The notes under the pieces: model-generated | What the model was told of the DNA's origin: nothing | The model's input: the letters and a program-made list of their open reading frames with translations, nothing else | The model's database searches: none | Program-made: the position numbers and the translations under genes | In this document: in pieces, positions 49,714 through 61,490 of the stretch | Layout: each line of letters opens with the position of its first letter | How positions within the stretch are numbered: the stretch's first letter is position 1 | Assembly (NCBI GenBank): GCA_964036275.1 | Contig: OZ038435.1 | Coordinates: 15,105,634 to 15,169,633, forward strand | Length of the DNA stretch: 64,000 nt | Direction of reading: 5' to 3' | Source of the DNA: Litoditis marina | Lineage: Eukaryota > Nematoda > Chromadorea > Rhabditida > Rhabditidae

Positions 49714-49838
49714 TAAAGAAGGACGATTACGTGGTCCAATCGCAACGGTTCAGTCCTTTAAACTGCAATACATTTTTCAATTGCAGTTTAAAGGACCGTT
49801 GTCACGGGATTGGTCCACATTATCGTCCTACTTTAAGC
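49714..49838. repeat. AAGGACGATTATGTGG-family palindrome
   Basis: Intact ends and inner hairpin; right end 'cgtcctactttaa' slightly diverged. Confidence 0.85.
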
Positions 49839-49892
49839 TGGGATTCAATGACTACACTTCAGCTGTAGTTTGATGCGTCCCGATCAAACTCG

Positions 49893-50081
49893 GGTATATT
49901 GTACGATTGCCCCGCCCCCCTTGAGCCAAAATAGGTTGGAATCGGACCCGTCGTACAATCACCCCCACCCCCATTACAATAACCTCCCATTTACAATGCC
50001 CCCCCCCTCTATAGGGTGCTGGGATGGGAATGATAGAACTACGGGGGGACTAAAGGTAAGGGGGGGGGGGGCAATTGTATA
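49893..50081. repeat. Poly-C/poly-G-tipped element, copy 2 (inverted)
   Basis: Carries 'ttgagccaaaataggttgga', the mirror of 34840-34860, with C and G runs at both ends. Confidence 0.75.
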
Positions 50082-50316
50082 GTCTGTTTCACGCAACAAT
50101 AGCCCTCTACAGTAAGATTGTGAATCTTTCAAGTACATTATTCATATCTTGAGGGTATTATAAATAGTTTAAACTTTGTGATTTTGTTTTATACATTGGT
50201 TACTACAAGCACAGAAAACAGTTAAGCTAAACGTCTGTTTGTTGATTAGATAAATTTCCTTGAATATTCGAAAGATTACTGTAGAAAGTCACCAATTGGT
50301 GAAACGGAGTATACAA
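50079..50316. repeat. About 240-bp MITE (CTCTACAGTAA ends), copy 2
   Basis: Left 'tatagtctgtttcacgcaac', right 'ggtgaaacggagtata'. Nearly collinear with 56714-56950. Confidence 0.85.
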
Positions 50317-50520
50317 TATTCCCAAATAGTCTTCCCTTCTGTTTCTTGTCAGGTGAAGTATACCGAATGTTTCGGGTTTCCGAGAAAACAAGAAAGTGTC
50401 ACCAGCTTCTTTATTGCTATTTTTTTAGGAAGTTACCAAACCACACAACTGTAGTTGGTTTTTTCTCACATTCAATTGTGTTCGAACTACATACATATCA
50501 GAGAGTATACGAACTTCATT

Positions 50521-50842
50521 CGATAAAACAAGAAAGTGGAATCAGTTTTGTCGGATCGAGTTTGTAGGGTTGACCAAACTACACTTGTACTTTGGTGGTA
50601 ATTTTTTCTCTCAAAACCACTTGGGTTCAAACAACATAAGAATCTTAGATTATTCGAAGTTTATTCGATAAAACAAGAAAGTGGAATCAGTTTTGTCGGA
50701 TCGAGTTTGTAGGGTTGACCAAACTACACTTGTACTTTGGTGGTAATTTTTTCTCTCAAAACCACTTGGGTTCAAACAACATAAGAATCTTAGATTATTC
50801 GAAGTTTATTCGATAAAACAAGAAAGTGGAATCAGTTTTGTC
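50521..50842. repeat. 145-bp tandem duplication running into the SH2 gene stop codon
   Basis: The block 'cgataaaacaagaaagtgg' recurs at 50521, 50666 and 50811, exactly 145 bp apart. The intervening DNA of the first two units is almost identical. The third copy holds the stop and last codons of the SH2-protein gene (-), so the array forms its 3' flank. Confidence 0.92.
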
Positions 50843-53800
50843 GAAGGGAAGATTTCTTCTGTGTGTCCGTCTTTTCCTTCGAAAACGACTTGCGACTGTA
50901 GTGGTTGAGAAGACTTTGGATGGAGCCGAAGGTCGGGGAATTTTGGTCGCCGACGCGATAGCGACAGCGACCGTCTGCGAGATCACGCTCGATCACGTGG
51001 TGGCTGCAAATACAGGGGATGACCATTGCTGAAATGTAGTTTGAACTTGCTTCTTCGAACCCTAGTTCACGACTTTCGACCGAAAGCAATGAGACATAAC
51101 TACAAATACATGAAGATTACTTCGGAAAAGCGAACTTTATACCATGTAACGGTTCTTGAAAGATAAACACGATTTTGTCTGCGTTTTTGCTCGAATTGCC
51201 CCAGAAAAAGTCAAAAACTCGGAAACTTTGACTACGGGAACTCGAAAATTGCTCGAAATGCGTAGGTAACTAAGCTTTGTAACAGGCAAACTAGTCGGTT
51301 TGCGCAGGCAAACTTATAATTTTATAACATTTTATATTTTCTCACACTCTCTCTCTCTCTCTCTCTCTCTCCCTCTCTCTCTCTCTCTTATATTGTTCTG
51401 TAGTAATCCACGTAGGCATGATACATACTACGTACGTGAATGAGTTGGCGTAGTTCCGTCGCACAATTGTGAGATTTGAGGATAATTTCGAGGGCGGTTT
51501 CTTGATATTGTCGAAGGCGTGATAGACGGCCAGCCAGAAAACCTCATTCAACTGAAAATAGATAATTACAGTTTACAAACTTCACAAATATAAAAAAAAA
51601 CATTTTTTTTGGAAGTTACATTTTTGAGAGCGAAAAGTAGGTTCTCTGAACCTGAACCGCAATGTTTTACTTCAGCCATCTTTTTTGAAATGATCTCTGA
51701 AAAAAATGAAAAAAAACAGTCTCACGTCATTAGAAAAACTCGACCATACCCAATGCTGGAAATACATCTCAAACAAATCGGTAAAAGAAAGCGTAGGGTA
51801 TTGTAAAGTTCAGTTTTATCGATTTTCCATCAAAAAATCAATAACCAACCCTATCCTGAGCCTCTTCCTTGGTACACATTCCAATGTAGACATCCCGGAC
51901 CACGGAGGATGAGGGCGGGGAATCTGCCGTCCTATCTTCCTCAGCCGCGCCATTCGCCCCGCCCACTTTAACAACTAGTTTGTTCGTTTTAATTATTGAA
52001 TAAACATTTAGGTAAATCAAAATAAAGTCAACTACAATATAGTTATTGAATGAATAAACGAAAAACTGAGCATAATGTATAATAATAAATATATGTTGGA
52101 GAACAGACTTCAATCAAAACGGAGTAATTGCATGAAACTAAGAAAAGGGGATAAAATCAACTAATATAGTGGGTGCCCAATTTATAAATGTTGGTCTCTC
52201 GCCGGAATCGAACCTGCGAGCAAAAGTTTTGTAGTAGGGCGCTTATCACTACGCTATTGGAGCACATACCCATCAAGCTTTGGAATCGTTGGGTGCGTAC
52301 ACAGCGAAAAGTGAGATATACAGTACCCTCCCGCCTTTCCGTTGGCGACGACTATGAAACATTGGAACATAGGACATTATGACGGTGAATAAATACTGAA
52401 AGCTGAGAAGAACAATGGTCACTAGAACCTAACACAATACCTTTACTCCGTCTTTTCGAGGTTTTGTCCCTTTTAGTCGACTTTTTCTTCGCAGCCGGTT
52501 TTTCTGAGATTTCGTTGGAGGATTGGGTCGAGTGTGAGTGATCTCTGAAAAAAGATTTATCCACATCTGTAAATTATTAGTCATTGTTATATTACAAAAA
52601 AATAAACCCTCCACCCTGGAATATAGAAAGGACTTTACCGCTTCTATTGATTAGTTCAAATACCATCAGTATGACATTCATAATCAAGAAAAACGTTTCT
52701 CTCAGTATAATCGAAATGCTCTTTTTCTCTTTCAGGTAAAACTCACGAGTTTTCCTGTGTGTCCGTGTCAAAGGTAGGTCGATTCGATCTTTTGGTCTTC
52801 GGCTGCAATAAATCTATCGGTTCTATTGGTTCAGTTGAGGTATTATTCCGGTCATTCCTACTGAGACATGAGAGCGTGCCCATGAATATTCCAGGCTATT
52901 TTCACCACTTTTGAGTTTTCTAAAAACTACAAATCTCTGATAAATGTTGTTATGTTTCATAAGAACACGAAAATACAAAATGTTATTGGAATACTTAAGT
53001 TTGCTCTGAGAAATATTCATCCAAAATTTTCGCACGCTGCCAACAGGTCTCCTCAGTGTGTATGAAGTATGAATTATGAAACGAACTATAAATGCCAGTA
53101 ATGCTCCAAATCCAATTTTCTATAGCTTATTGAGATCTTACTATAGTTTTGTGCCAGTCACAAGTCTGCAAAAATGAAAATCATATAAACGTCTCTGGAA
53201 AGAAAACTGTTCTCACAGAGCGAGATATAACTCAAGTTATATCTTAACTCGACTGTCATGATACCTCTGGGCTTGGTAAATTGACAGACTGACATCATTC
53301 AATCGTTTCGGCTGTTCTCAGTCTTTGTTGCAGAAAAACTTTTACCTTTGGTTTAGAAACAGCAACTGTCTTATGTACAGTTGATTTGCCCATTTCTTCG
53401 CTTTCATTGAGATTTTCCAAAAGAGCGGGAAATAACAGATTCGTCATTCGGGCATCTACTTCTTCTATGGTATCCAGGTCAATTTCGGGTAGAAATTCGG
53501 CGGTCTGAAAGAAGAAAATTTCGAGTTTAGATTCGCGAGTACTAGAAACTTCACGAGTAGGTCCCGAATTTCGAATCACTTCTCCAATAGGTTTACTTCG
53601 TACATTACCTTTACACGATGCTGATAACGTTGAATTACTAAATTCGAATAAACTTATGAGCTGGTCTCTTGAGAGTCAGTAAAATGTTATGCACTACTCA
53701 TAAAGTTGAACATTAAAAAAGTTATTTTCCAACAAAAAAGTGATTTGAACACAGATCAAACTACACATCTTATACGGTAACACCGAACGAATAATGTATG

Positions 53801-54990
53801 TACTCACTGACGAAGAGTGGCCAGCTTTGTTTTGCCTGAAACATGCAATATTTTGTTCACGTTTTCATCAATCCTTTGTGCCACCAATATCTTACTACGT
53901 ATCACGTACTTTTAGAAGTGAAGTTATATGGTGTTGTTCCACTCAACTTTTGGAGCGTGCAAAAATGTCGTAGATTATTCACACAATTCTTAGCCAGTTG
54001 GCTTTTAGCTTTTGTAGCAACCTCGCAGAGATAGTGTGCAGGTCGGAGAGACGCAGACTCTTAGCCTGTCTGTACACTCTCACATACTATTGTTTCACTA
54101 GTCCCTACCTCACTTTTCGACGAGACTCGGCGTCGCTCATATCGAACTAAACCTCGCGCGACAGTACAAACAAATATTATTATCATTGAAATTATTATCG
54201 TTATTATTGTTATTATTATTAATATTCTTCATATTCAATATCCAAACTCACTTTTTAACCAGATTCGCGTCGCTCATATCGAACTCGACTCCGCCCGGAG
54301 AGATGGGCGACTGAGCCGGTGGCACGTCCGGAACGAACTGAGACACTGTGGACCTGGTTTTTTTCCGGTCAGGTTTCTTCGGTTCCGCTTTTTTAGGCTC
54401 CGCCCTCTTTTTGTCCTTCACTGGCTCTTTCGACTTGTCTTTTTTCTTCGATTTCGACTTTTCTTTCTTTTTTGATGTTGACTTTTCCTTCTTTTTCGAC
54501 TTAACTGAAAATAACCTCGTCAAAAAAACTACTTTCCGTTTTTAAAGTTCTATTTAAAACTGGATGCTAAATTTTTCGTTTCAGGCACGATAACGAGAGA
54601 TAAGATTTACTCAGATCTGTATTCGAAAAAGTCAGTTGCTAAATGAAAACACTTGAAAACATTTCGTATTTGCCACTCAACCACTTGTCGTGAGCCATTC
54701 TAATTACACAGTTTTTTGAAAAACAAGTAGACTGGTGTTTGAATGTCGAGAAAAACGCGGTGAAGTTTATCAATAGAAATGATTGATAGTTTTGTTATTT
54801 GAATCGAACACTAGGTGGAAAAATATAAATTCAAATTAGTTATAATGGTAAGATATATATCAGAAAAATATGCCCGAGATTCATTGACAGTAGGACATGA
54901 AAATGAAAAACTCACATGACTGTCGAGAGCGGCTGTCGTCTGCTACTTTTTCCTGAGTCTGCTGAATGGAAACACTTTCTTTCTGGCTGG
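50832..54990 (-). CDS. Lys/Ser-rich protein with C-terminal SH2 domain, 5' end unresolved
   Basis: Exons 54990-54916, 54504-54252, 53835-53808, 53504-53346, 53165-53142, 52802-52747, 52544-52441, 51965-51850, 51551-51425 and 51028-50832 join in phase, about 378 residues. The first half is a charged linker made of KSKKKEKSTSKKK-type runs, then an acidic stretch (EIDLDTIEEVDARM). The SH2 domain is near residues 257-365: entry YIGMCTKEEAQDR, betaB NLTIVRRN with the phosphotyrosine-binding Arg, YVVS, HHVIER and the final FGSIQSLLNHY. No kinase or SH3 domain is visible. SH2 domains bind phosphotyrosine, so an adaptor role is likely. Exon 51965 has an odd acceptor (TTAAAG); an alternative at 51974 adds three residues in frame. 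No start codon was found in phase upstream of 54990. Confidence 0.7.
51341..51390. repeat. (CT)n microsatellite
   Basis: About 50 bp of CT dinucleotide in an SH2-gene intron. Confidence 0.97.
52178..52352 (-). repeat. tRNA-derived SINE, copy D
   Basis: Minus-strand copy with intact B-box and tail, nearly identical to copy B (11207-11385). Located in an SH2-gene intron. Confidence 0.8.
54108..54150 (-). pseudogene. Partial copy of an SH2-gene exon end
   Basis: Repeats the last bases of exon 54504-54252 (FDMSDA plus donor) with changes. In the phase set by the preceding exon it would give a stop, and skipping it keeps the frame, so it is best read as a non-used exon copy. Confidence 0.6.
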
Positions 54991-56335
54991 CTGCAATGGA
55001 AACGTGAAGTGAAAATCGATAGATCAAAAACGTAAAACATTGAAATCAATGTTCCTTATCAGCGAGTGAAACGAAAAGATGGTAACTCCGAACTATGATT
55101 TACAGCTATAACTTTATATCTTCTTTTTTCTCAACGTTACGCTATCAAGGAACCACAAAAAAGGAAACAATATAGTTTCTCAGAGTTTTCATGTGAAAAT
55201 TGTGAGTTTTCCGGAACACGTACTCTCGCTCATGTGGAAAACCGGAAACTAAAAGACGTTTCTTCTGTTTCCATGGAATAGATTACCGGTTTACAGGTTG
55301 AAATAAAAATTTCCTCTGTATTCAGCCAGCTAATCAATAGAAAAAACCGAACTAAACCACCTGAAAAACCCACTTTTCACACTTTCCGGTTTTGAAATCG
55401 AAACACTTTGAGTACGGTTTGGAGATTTATTCAAATTGGTTTGCTGAAAATTGAGACTATTCAAAATCATTCAGATACCATTAAATATGTACCTTTGGTA
55501 GTTTAAATGTTGATTTTATGTTTTGTTAAAGAATAAAGAAGGACGATTGTGTGCCTCAATCATAACGCTTCAGTCCTTTAAACTGCAATACATTTCTCCA
55601 TTGCAGTTTAAAGGACCGATGTGTTGGGATCGGACCACATAATCGTCCAACTTCAAGAAGAGTTATATTATAAATGTGGATTTAGTTGAATCCTTATATT
55701 CGTAAACTAGATGAAAGGTCTATAACAAAATCATCTTATTCGAAAGGTTCAAACAACTAGATATTCTGACGAAAATGTACAGAAAAGGCAAAAGTCAGTT
55801 CAGTTTCTTACATGAATTATGTAGTTTTGCGATAAAATGAAGAAAACGGAGAAAATAGATTTTCAATACAAACTAACTTTGATAAGAAGTTGATTCGGTT
55901 CGATTTTCTTTCCAGAATTGACTTTTGAGCCATTTTTGGTCGGAAAACACATTGAACCAAATAGAGGAGAAACAAAACTATAAATGAGGAGCTTTTCGGC
56001 TTTTCTGACGAAAACACGAAAGAAACCCACGAGGAGAGTATGCCATGAAAACGGAAATTTGACCAGAAGTGCAGGCGAAAAACACGTTTGAAGTACTGTA
56101 TATCACAATTTTTGCTGTGTGAAAACTGGTTTTTGCAGGTTTCTTCAATGAAGCACAAAAGTTTCTTTAGGAAAACATGTTTACCGTGAAGTTTCAAAAA
56201 ATCAATAATTAAAGCTTGAAAAACTGTGAGACCTCATACAACGAGAACTCTCACAATAGTAACCATTTTAGTAACATAGTTCTGGAGAGATCACTGAACA
56301 ACGTTCAAAAATTTATTATATTGATCCATTCACAT
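54991..56335. other. Region between PAN-domain and SH2-domain genes
   Basis: Contains an AAGGACGATTATGTGG palindrome (55534-55658). The missing 5' exon(s) of the SH2 gene may lie here; one candidate starts MAQKSILERKSNRINFL at about 55929 (-) and ends in a GTTAGT donor, but its phase does not fit exon 54990 directly. Confidence 0.35.
55534..55658. repeat. AAGGACGATTATGTGG-family palindrome
   Basis: Both ends and inner hairpin present with several substitutions. Confidence 0.8.
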
Positions 56336-59300
56336 TTACAATTGTGTACTGTATCTACTCTCTCTCCTGTGCCTTGTTCTGTGTTTTTCTCTGCGTCTCT
56401 CTGCTATACACGGTGTCTTGCACCACTCCAGTTGTCTGCTTTTCGAATTCTGCCTCAATCCAACTTGACAAGTTTCGAATACTTTGCAGCAATGATCCTG
56501 CGGGCAGCGGAAGCCTTCTTTGGCGAGCTTGGCTTTCAGAGCAGTTATCTCCTCTTTAGTGGGCATTCCTGGAACTTATACTTATACTGTTAGTCAATTG
56601 CGCAGTCACGTAAAACATGTTAAACACAGCAGAACTGAGAAACGCGCAAAGACACAGTGCATGGTTCCTCATTAGAATACTAAGTTTACGTGACTGTTTC
56701 ATTTACTTCAAGTATAGTCTGTTTCACGCAACAATAACCCTCTACAGTAAGATTATAAAATTTTCCAGTGAAAGTTTCATGTCTTGTAGGTATCGTTAAT
56801 AGCTCAAACCTCCTGATTGTATTTGCCACATTGATTACAAACATTAAAGAACAGTAATCTAAAAAAAGTATGTTTGTTCGTTAAATAAATACCCTTGAAT
56901 ATTTGAAAGATTACTGTAGAATGTCATCGATTGGTGAAACGGAGTATATATGGGGTTTTCATCTTCTAGAACCAGCCGCTACGGTGGTCTAGTCCGCTGA
57001 AAGTGTTGTTTGGTCCCGCAATTTATCGCTCGAAATGTTTAAAGTATGTTGTGTGTGAAGATCCAACTATAGGGCGTGTCAAATTTATAAATTCTTGTCT
57101 CTCGCTGGAATCGAACCTGCGAGCAAAAGATTACTAGGCCAGGCGGTAACCGCTGCGCTACTGGAGCCGATAGCTAGCAGGCTTTAGAATCTGAGCCATG
57201 TGTCCGTACACAGCGGAAATCGAGATATACAGTACCCTCCCGCCTTTCCGTGGGCGGCGACTATATAACTCAGCTATGGTCGTTCTTTCGTTTCTCCTGT
57301 GGTAGATTCGTTAATCATGTCCGAACATTTGAGTTTCCGAATTCACGAGTTGTGGAAAAAGGTGAGGTTTGAATTTGACCCGAAAATGTTTGATTCGAGT
57401 TTGGAGTCCAATCTACAGGATAAAGAACTCAGAAAGGGTTCCCCTTTCAAACAAACATCGCTCTACCTTTCTTTTCCGTCTTCTCTTTCTCTGGGTTTCT
57501 CCTCTTTCCACACTGTCTACTCTCCATTCCACAGTCCTCTCTTTCTCTGCAGTCTCGCCTTCTGTGTTGCAGTCCGTCCATACAAGGGGACCATTCTGTC
57601 TGCGTCTCTGCCGCTATTACCAGCTTTTCAGATTGGATAGGGGTCGAGTCTGAAAAATGAAGAGTATGATAGTTTTTGGAAACCATAGTATCCTCTTCAT
57701 CTACACTTCTATATGAATGTCATCTGTTTGCAACAAAAAAACGGTTTACTCATGTGTGTAAACAGTTTTCCCCTCTCAACCTGTTGGTGACTTCATCGAC
57801 CTGTATGCACTAGTTTCTACATCTGGCCAATCATAGAAAATTTGACGCGATTGTTTTTGAAGAGTATAATGAACCACACCTGGTACAGTCTTCACCCCAC
57901 TGGCTCTTGGTTTTTCTTCAATGTTCTTAGTTTTCTGCTCGCAAGCCACTTCGAAATAGTCCACGATGTCGGTATTTTCCTCAGCAAACAGGTCGGGCTG
58001 CGTGTAACGATTCTGACTGTTCAGAATACAGTTCAACTGTGATTCCTGGAAATCATTCGAATGAAATGTTGTTTTCTGATTTCAATACGGTATCTTTTCA
58101 AAACTGTGGTATATCTTCATGATGTATGCATGTGAGTTGACTTCCAAATAGATATAGGCATTGGAATTCAGGTCCAAAGCAATATTTTTGTGATATACAA
58201 AACGCTAGTTTTTCTCAAGCACTCCAGGTCACAGCTACCTGTTATCAACAGTCAACCTCAATGTGGTACATTCCACTGGAGCAATCGCTAGCATAAAAAT
58301 AACTTTCAAACAAATAACACGTGATTCGGAGTACATATAGTAGTTTGTCCTTTCAGACAACACTTGTGGTTACTCAGATTTTTGTAAAGTTACTTCAAAA
58401 CCACCTCGAAAGATACAAGTAAAAAATCTTCGAGGCCCTGAAGAGTGGCAAAACATCAAAAACACTACGAAATAGTTTAGTAATCTCCAACTCACCTCAA
58501 AGTAGTACATTCCACTGGTGCAATTGAATCCGAACATTTGGAAACTGTTGAGACAACTATCGAAACAGTGCTCGAAAGTGGCTGAATTGGAGACAGACTC
58601 CGCGTATCCAACCAGAATCATTTGGGGAGACCGATTGAACGCGGCCGAACACTGCCTATAAAGTACGAATAATGAGTTCAAAGTTCGTTTCAGTTGCAAA
58701 AGTTCAAAGTTTAAAGGACAAGCATTGACTGGTTTGACTTTGATGATTCGATTTGACTACAAGAGCTATGTATCCAGACAGAATCATTTGGGGAGATCGA
58801 TTGAAAGCTGCCGAGCACTGCCTAGAAATTACGAAGGTAGAGTACAAAGTACAAAAAATGAGTTCAAAGTGCCAGGGTTCACACATCTATCGAATATGGC
58901 GGAACAGTGAGATGTGATGTGAAAGTGAGACGGAAAAAGTACGAGAGATGTGTAGAAAGTTCAAACTACAGCAGGCACCGTAGCAAAGTCTCCTAAAAAG
59001 ATCAGGTCCGAGCTGAACTATCCTGGAGACTACCTGACCCAGATTCGGGTCACCCCCACCATGCTTAAACACGGAAAGTTGGCAACTATGTGGCCAGAGT
59101 GTGATCAGGGTTTTAATCAGGGTGAGCTCACCACTTTCACGACTTTGCTACGGTGCCAGGAAATGATCGGCTGATAGAGGTGACTCCATAGAAAAAGTGG
59201 GCGGAGGAAATGCGACTAATTAAGGCTTGATTGTAACAGATGTTTATACAAATTCGACAAAACAATTTCAACAAAAAAAAAACATATTTATAATGATTTG

Positions 59301-61244
59301 CATTACTAAACACACGCTAGTAGTTCACTAAAACGACAAAGGTCTAAAAAGTTCATTGCGCAAAGCTAGAACGAAATATGTTTCAACCCACATTTTCTCC
59401 ATGACACAAATCTTCTCATAGTAGAACGAGTCTTTTTTCTGTTTCAACTGTCCCTCTCCCACAGGAACGGCGGCCTCTTTTGAGAAGGCACACCGACCGG
59501 AGGAGTAGTCGAACGACTTGCACTCGAGGCGTTTTCCGAGAATCTCAAAAAAAATTATTTTTCTACAACTTTTTTCTACAAAAGTACTAGTAGTCGAACT
59601 ATTCACATTCCAGACGCTTTCCCAGAATCTGAAAAAAGATAACTGTCAATTCTATAGAACTTATTCGTACGATTTGCACGACATTTTCCCGTTTTGTACA
59701 ACATTTCACGGCGTGTACGACTTTTGTATGTACGATTAGTTATGCATACGCAAAAAGACCGAAAAGAGTACCTCCACTCTCATACGTTCAGAGAGCTCTC
59801 AAATTAACTTTATTTCTGTCCTCCCTTAACAACACACATCAATGAAAAACAAACTGTGGACGTTTATGGACACTTCTATTCTCTCACCGTATTCTTCTTA
59901 CAGGCTGTTGTGCATTCGAACACGTCGCTCACATCTAGTATGACGTCATCATTGTTGAATAACTCGAAGCCCTCGGTACGCAGAAATCTGCAATCCATAA
60001 TTTTATCTTGTCAGATTCTATTCAACTACTGTTGGCCAACTTGAAATTTGAATTCATCCTCTGAGCCGTGCGCTGAAAATGTGTTGCTTGCAATTAATAA
60101 ATTATTACAGTGAATAGTTGTCTACGCTGAAAGATACGTTATGTAGTTGGAAGGAATTCAAGATTGAAACCCTACAGTCAACCCTTCCATCATTACTTAC
60201 CATTTCAGTTGAAAACTGGAAAATCTAGAAAAGAGGGAAAGGAAATTCCCGTTTTGTTGCATGATTACCATACCCAGTTGTCTTCCCACTGGGACAGGGT
60301 GTCTCTATTTCCTCGTCGTGGGTGGTCTTCTGTTCCACCAGCTGCTCCTCCACTTTCACTTTGTTAAATTCTTCCTTTCGTTCGTCAATGTTTGAGGCTC
60401 TGGCAACTACTTCTGAAAAAAAAACTAAAATCCAAGAGATATGAAAAGTATTCAACTAAAACGTGGTTGCCTGAAACTGTGAATTGTATTCTTAAAAGTT
60501 AGAGTTCTGAACTAAATCACAGTTATAAACTGAACCTTAACTGCATTGCAAACATGAATGTTCCAAGTTACTTTGAGATGGCGTGTGGTGTGGTCGTTTT
60601 CGTACAAGAAGTTGACTCACAGTGAACTTTGGTGTTTAATCTTTTTAACGTAAGCCTATACGGTGTTACCCATTTCCACTCTGTTTGTAGTTAGATCGCG
60701 TTGCTTTCTGGTCAAAACTGATAAATTTCCATGTGTATCGAGATCAAATTACAAGTTATATGTTGTCACTCCCTGAGCTGAGGTCACGTTATGAGGACCA
60801 ACCTGGTTCCTCATTCACGTCCAGACATTGCACAGCCGAAGTTGGTTCGAAATAGTCTCTGGTCTGGAATTTCAGCAGACGCGCCGGCGACTGGTCCCCC
60901 ACGTGAGCGAATAGATCACAAACCTGGAACACTTCGATATTTCCCTAATCCAAATTTGTAGTTTATAGTTTGCTAACAAATTTAGAAAACGTTGTTCAAG
61001 GCCACTTTTTGTGGTGTGCAGTTTGTAATAGTTTGACCTAGCTGAAGAAAACTTATTCACACGATACTGCTCAAATTATGCACGATATCTATGTTTCATG
61101 CAGTACATTACTAATATCAAACTCATAATATTTGGCTACAAACCTACCTCATTCACATTATCGTATACGAATGATCGACAGCTGTAAACCCCGGTTTGAC
61201 TGTGTAGACAGTGTACTTTGCACTTCAACAGAGAGGTGGAGGAT
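56336..61244 (-). CDS. Secreted/extracellular PAN (apple) module protein with TSP1-like segment, 5' end missing
   Basis: Exons 61244-61148, 60923-60803, 60412-60274, 59987-59888, 59543-59392, 58655-58496, 58045-57880, 57649-57467 and 56568-56336 agree in phase, about 450 residues visible. Three PAN modules are seen: one from CKVHCLHS/CRSFVYDN to RDYFEPTSAVQC; one from FLRTEGFELF, ECTTAC and ECKSFDYSSGRC to YYEKICV; one from CSAAFNRSPQMI, FEHCFDSCL and CTSGMYYFE to VDYFEVAC. Then comes a TSP1-like stretch (TEWSPCMDG ... RRRDC ... C) and a Cys-rich, very basic end (FRCPQDHCCKVFETC). PAN modules bind proteins or carbohydrates outside the cell; nematode members are often cuticle or apical-matrix proteins. 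No membrane helix is seen in the visible part. The first in-phase exon has no start, and upstream DNA is repeat-filled. Confidence 0.72.
56714..56950. repeat. About 240-bp MITE (CTCTACAGTAA ends), copy 3
   Basis: Left 'tatagtctgtttcacgcaac', right 'ggtgaaacggagtata', as in 50079-50316; lies in the last intron of the PAN-domain gene. Confidence 0.85.
57084..57265 (-). repeat. tRNA-derived SINE, copy E
   Basis: Minus-strand copy with B-box GGTTCGATTCC and shared tail; in the last intron of the PAN-domain gene. Confidence 0.8.
58255..58288 (-). pseudogene. Partial copy of a PAN-gene exon end
   Basis: 'acctcaatgtggtacattcc' echoes the donor edge of exon 58655-58496 ('acctcaaagtagtacattcc'), 240 bp further downstream in the same intron. 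Confidence 0.65.
58770..58835 (-). pseudogene. Partial copy of a PAN-gene exon start
   Basis: Repeats the acceptor and first roughly 50 bases of exon 58655-58496 (CSAAFNRSPQMIL, one frame still open) in the preceding intron. Confidence 0.75.
59599..59632 (-). pseudogene. Partial copy of a PAN-gene exon start with in-frame stop
   Basis: Copy of the acceptor and start of exon 59543-59392. It reads ILGKRLECE then TAG, where the real exon reads ILGKRLECKSFDY. Its acceptor (TTTTTTCAG) is closer to consensus than that of the real exon (TTTTTTGAG). Confidence 0.75.
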
Positions 61245-61265
61245 CTGCAAAAGGGTGGATTTTAG

Positions 61266-61481
61266 GGCAACCAGAATAAGTCATTCAAAATTAAAAGTCA
61301 TTAAAGTAAAAGTCATTCTAAAGTAAAGGTCATTAAGTACAAAAACAGTTGAGAATCAAAAATAAAGTTTTCGAAAATTTTGTAATTTTCAAATCCTGAC
61401 TAAAAATGAATTAATGACTTTTACTTTTGAATGACTTTTACTTTAATGACTTTTAATTTTGAATGACTTATTCCTGGTACC
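61266..61481. mobile_element. 216-bp Mutator-type MITE with 9-bp target duplication
   Basis: Ends are inverted repeats of about 50 bp (ATAAGTCATTCAAAATTAAA and mirror). The 9-mer GGATTTTAG lies directly outside both ends (61257-61265 and 61482-61490). A 9-bp duplication with long inverted ends suggests a MULE-derived element. It sits just upstream of the first visible PAN exon. Confidence 0.8.
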
Positions 61482-61490
61482 GGATTTTAG

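Larger units (their letters stand above)
49442..50520. other. Intergenic region upstream of the small membrane protein gene
   Basis: Should contain the promoter of the gene ending upstream on the minus strand; contains three repeat elements (49714-49838, 49893-50081, 50079-50316) and no gene. Confidence 0.5.

Noticed and set aside
55817..56197. 126-codon minus-strand ORF as first exon of the SH2 gene
   Set aside because: Composition is that of AT-rich non-coding DNA and the only good donors leave a phase that does not fit exon 54990.
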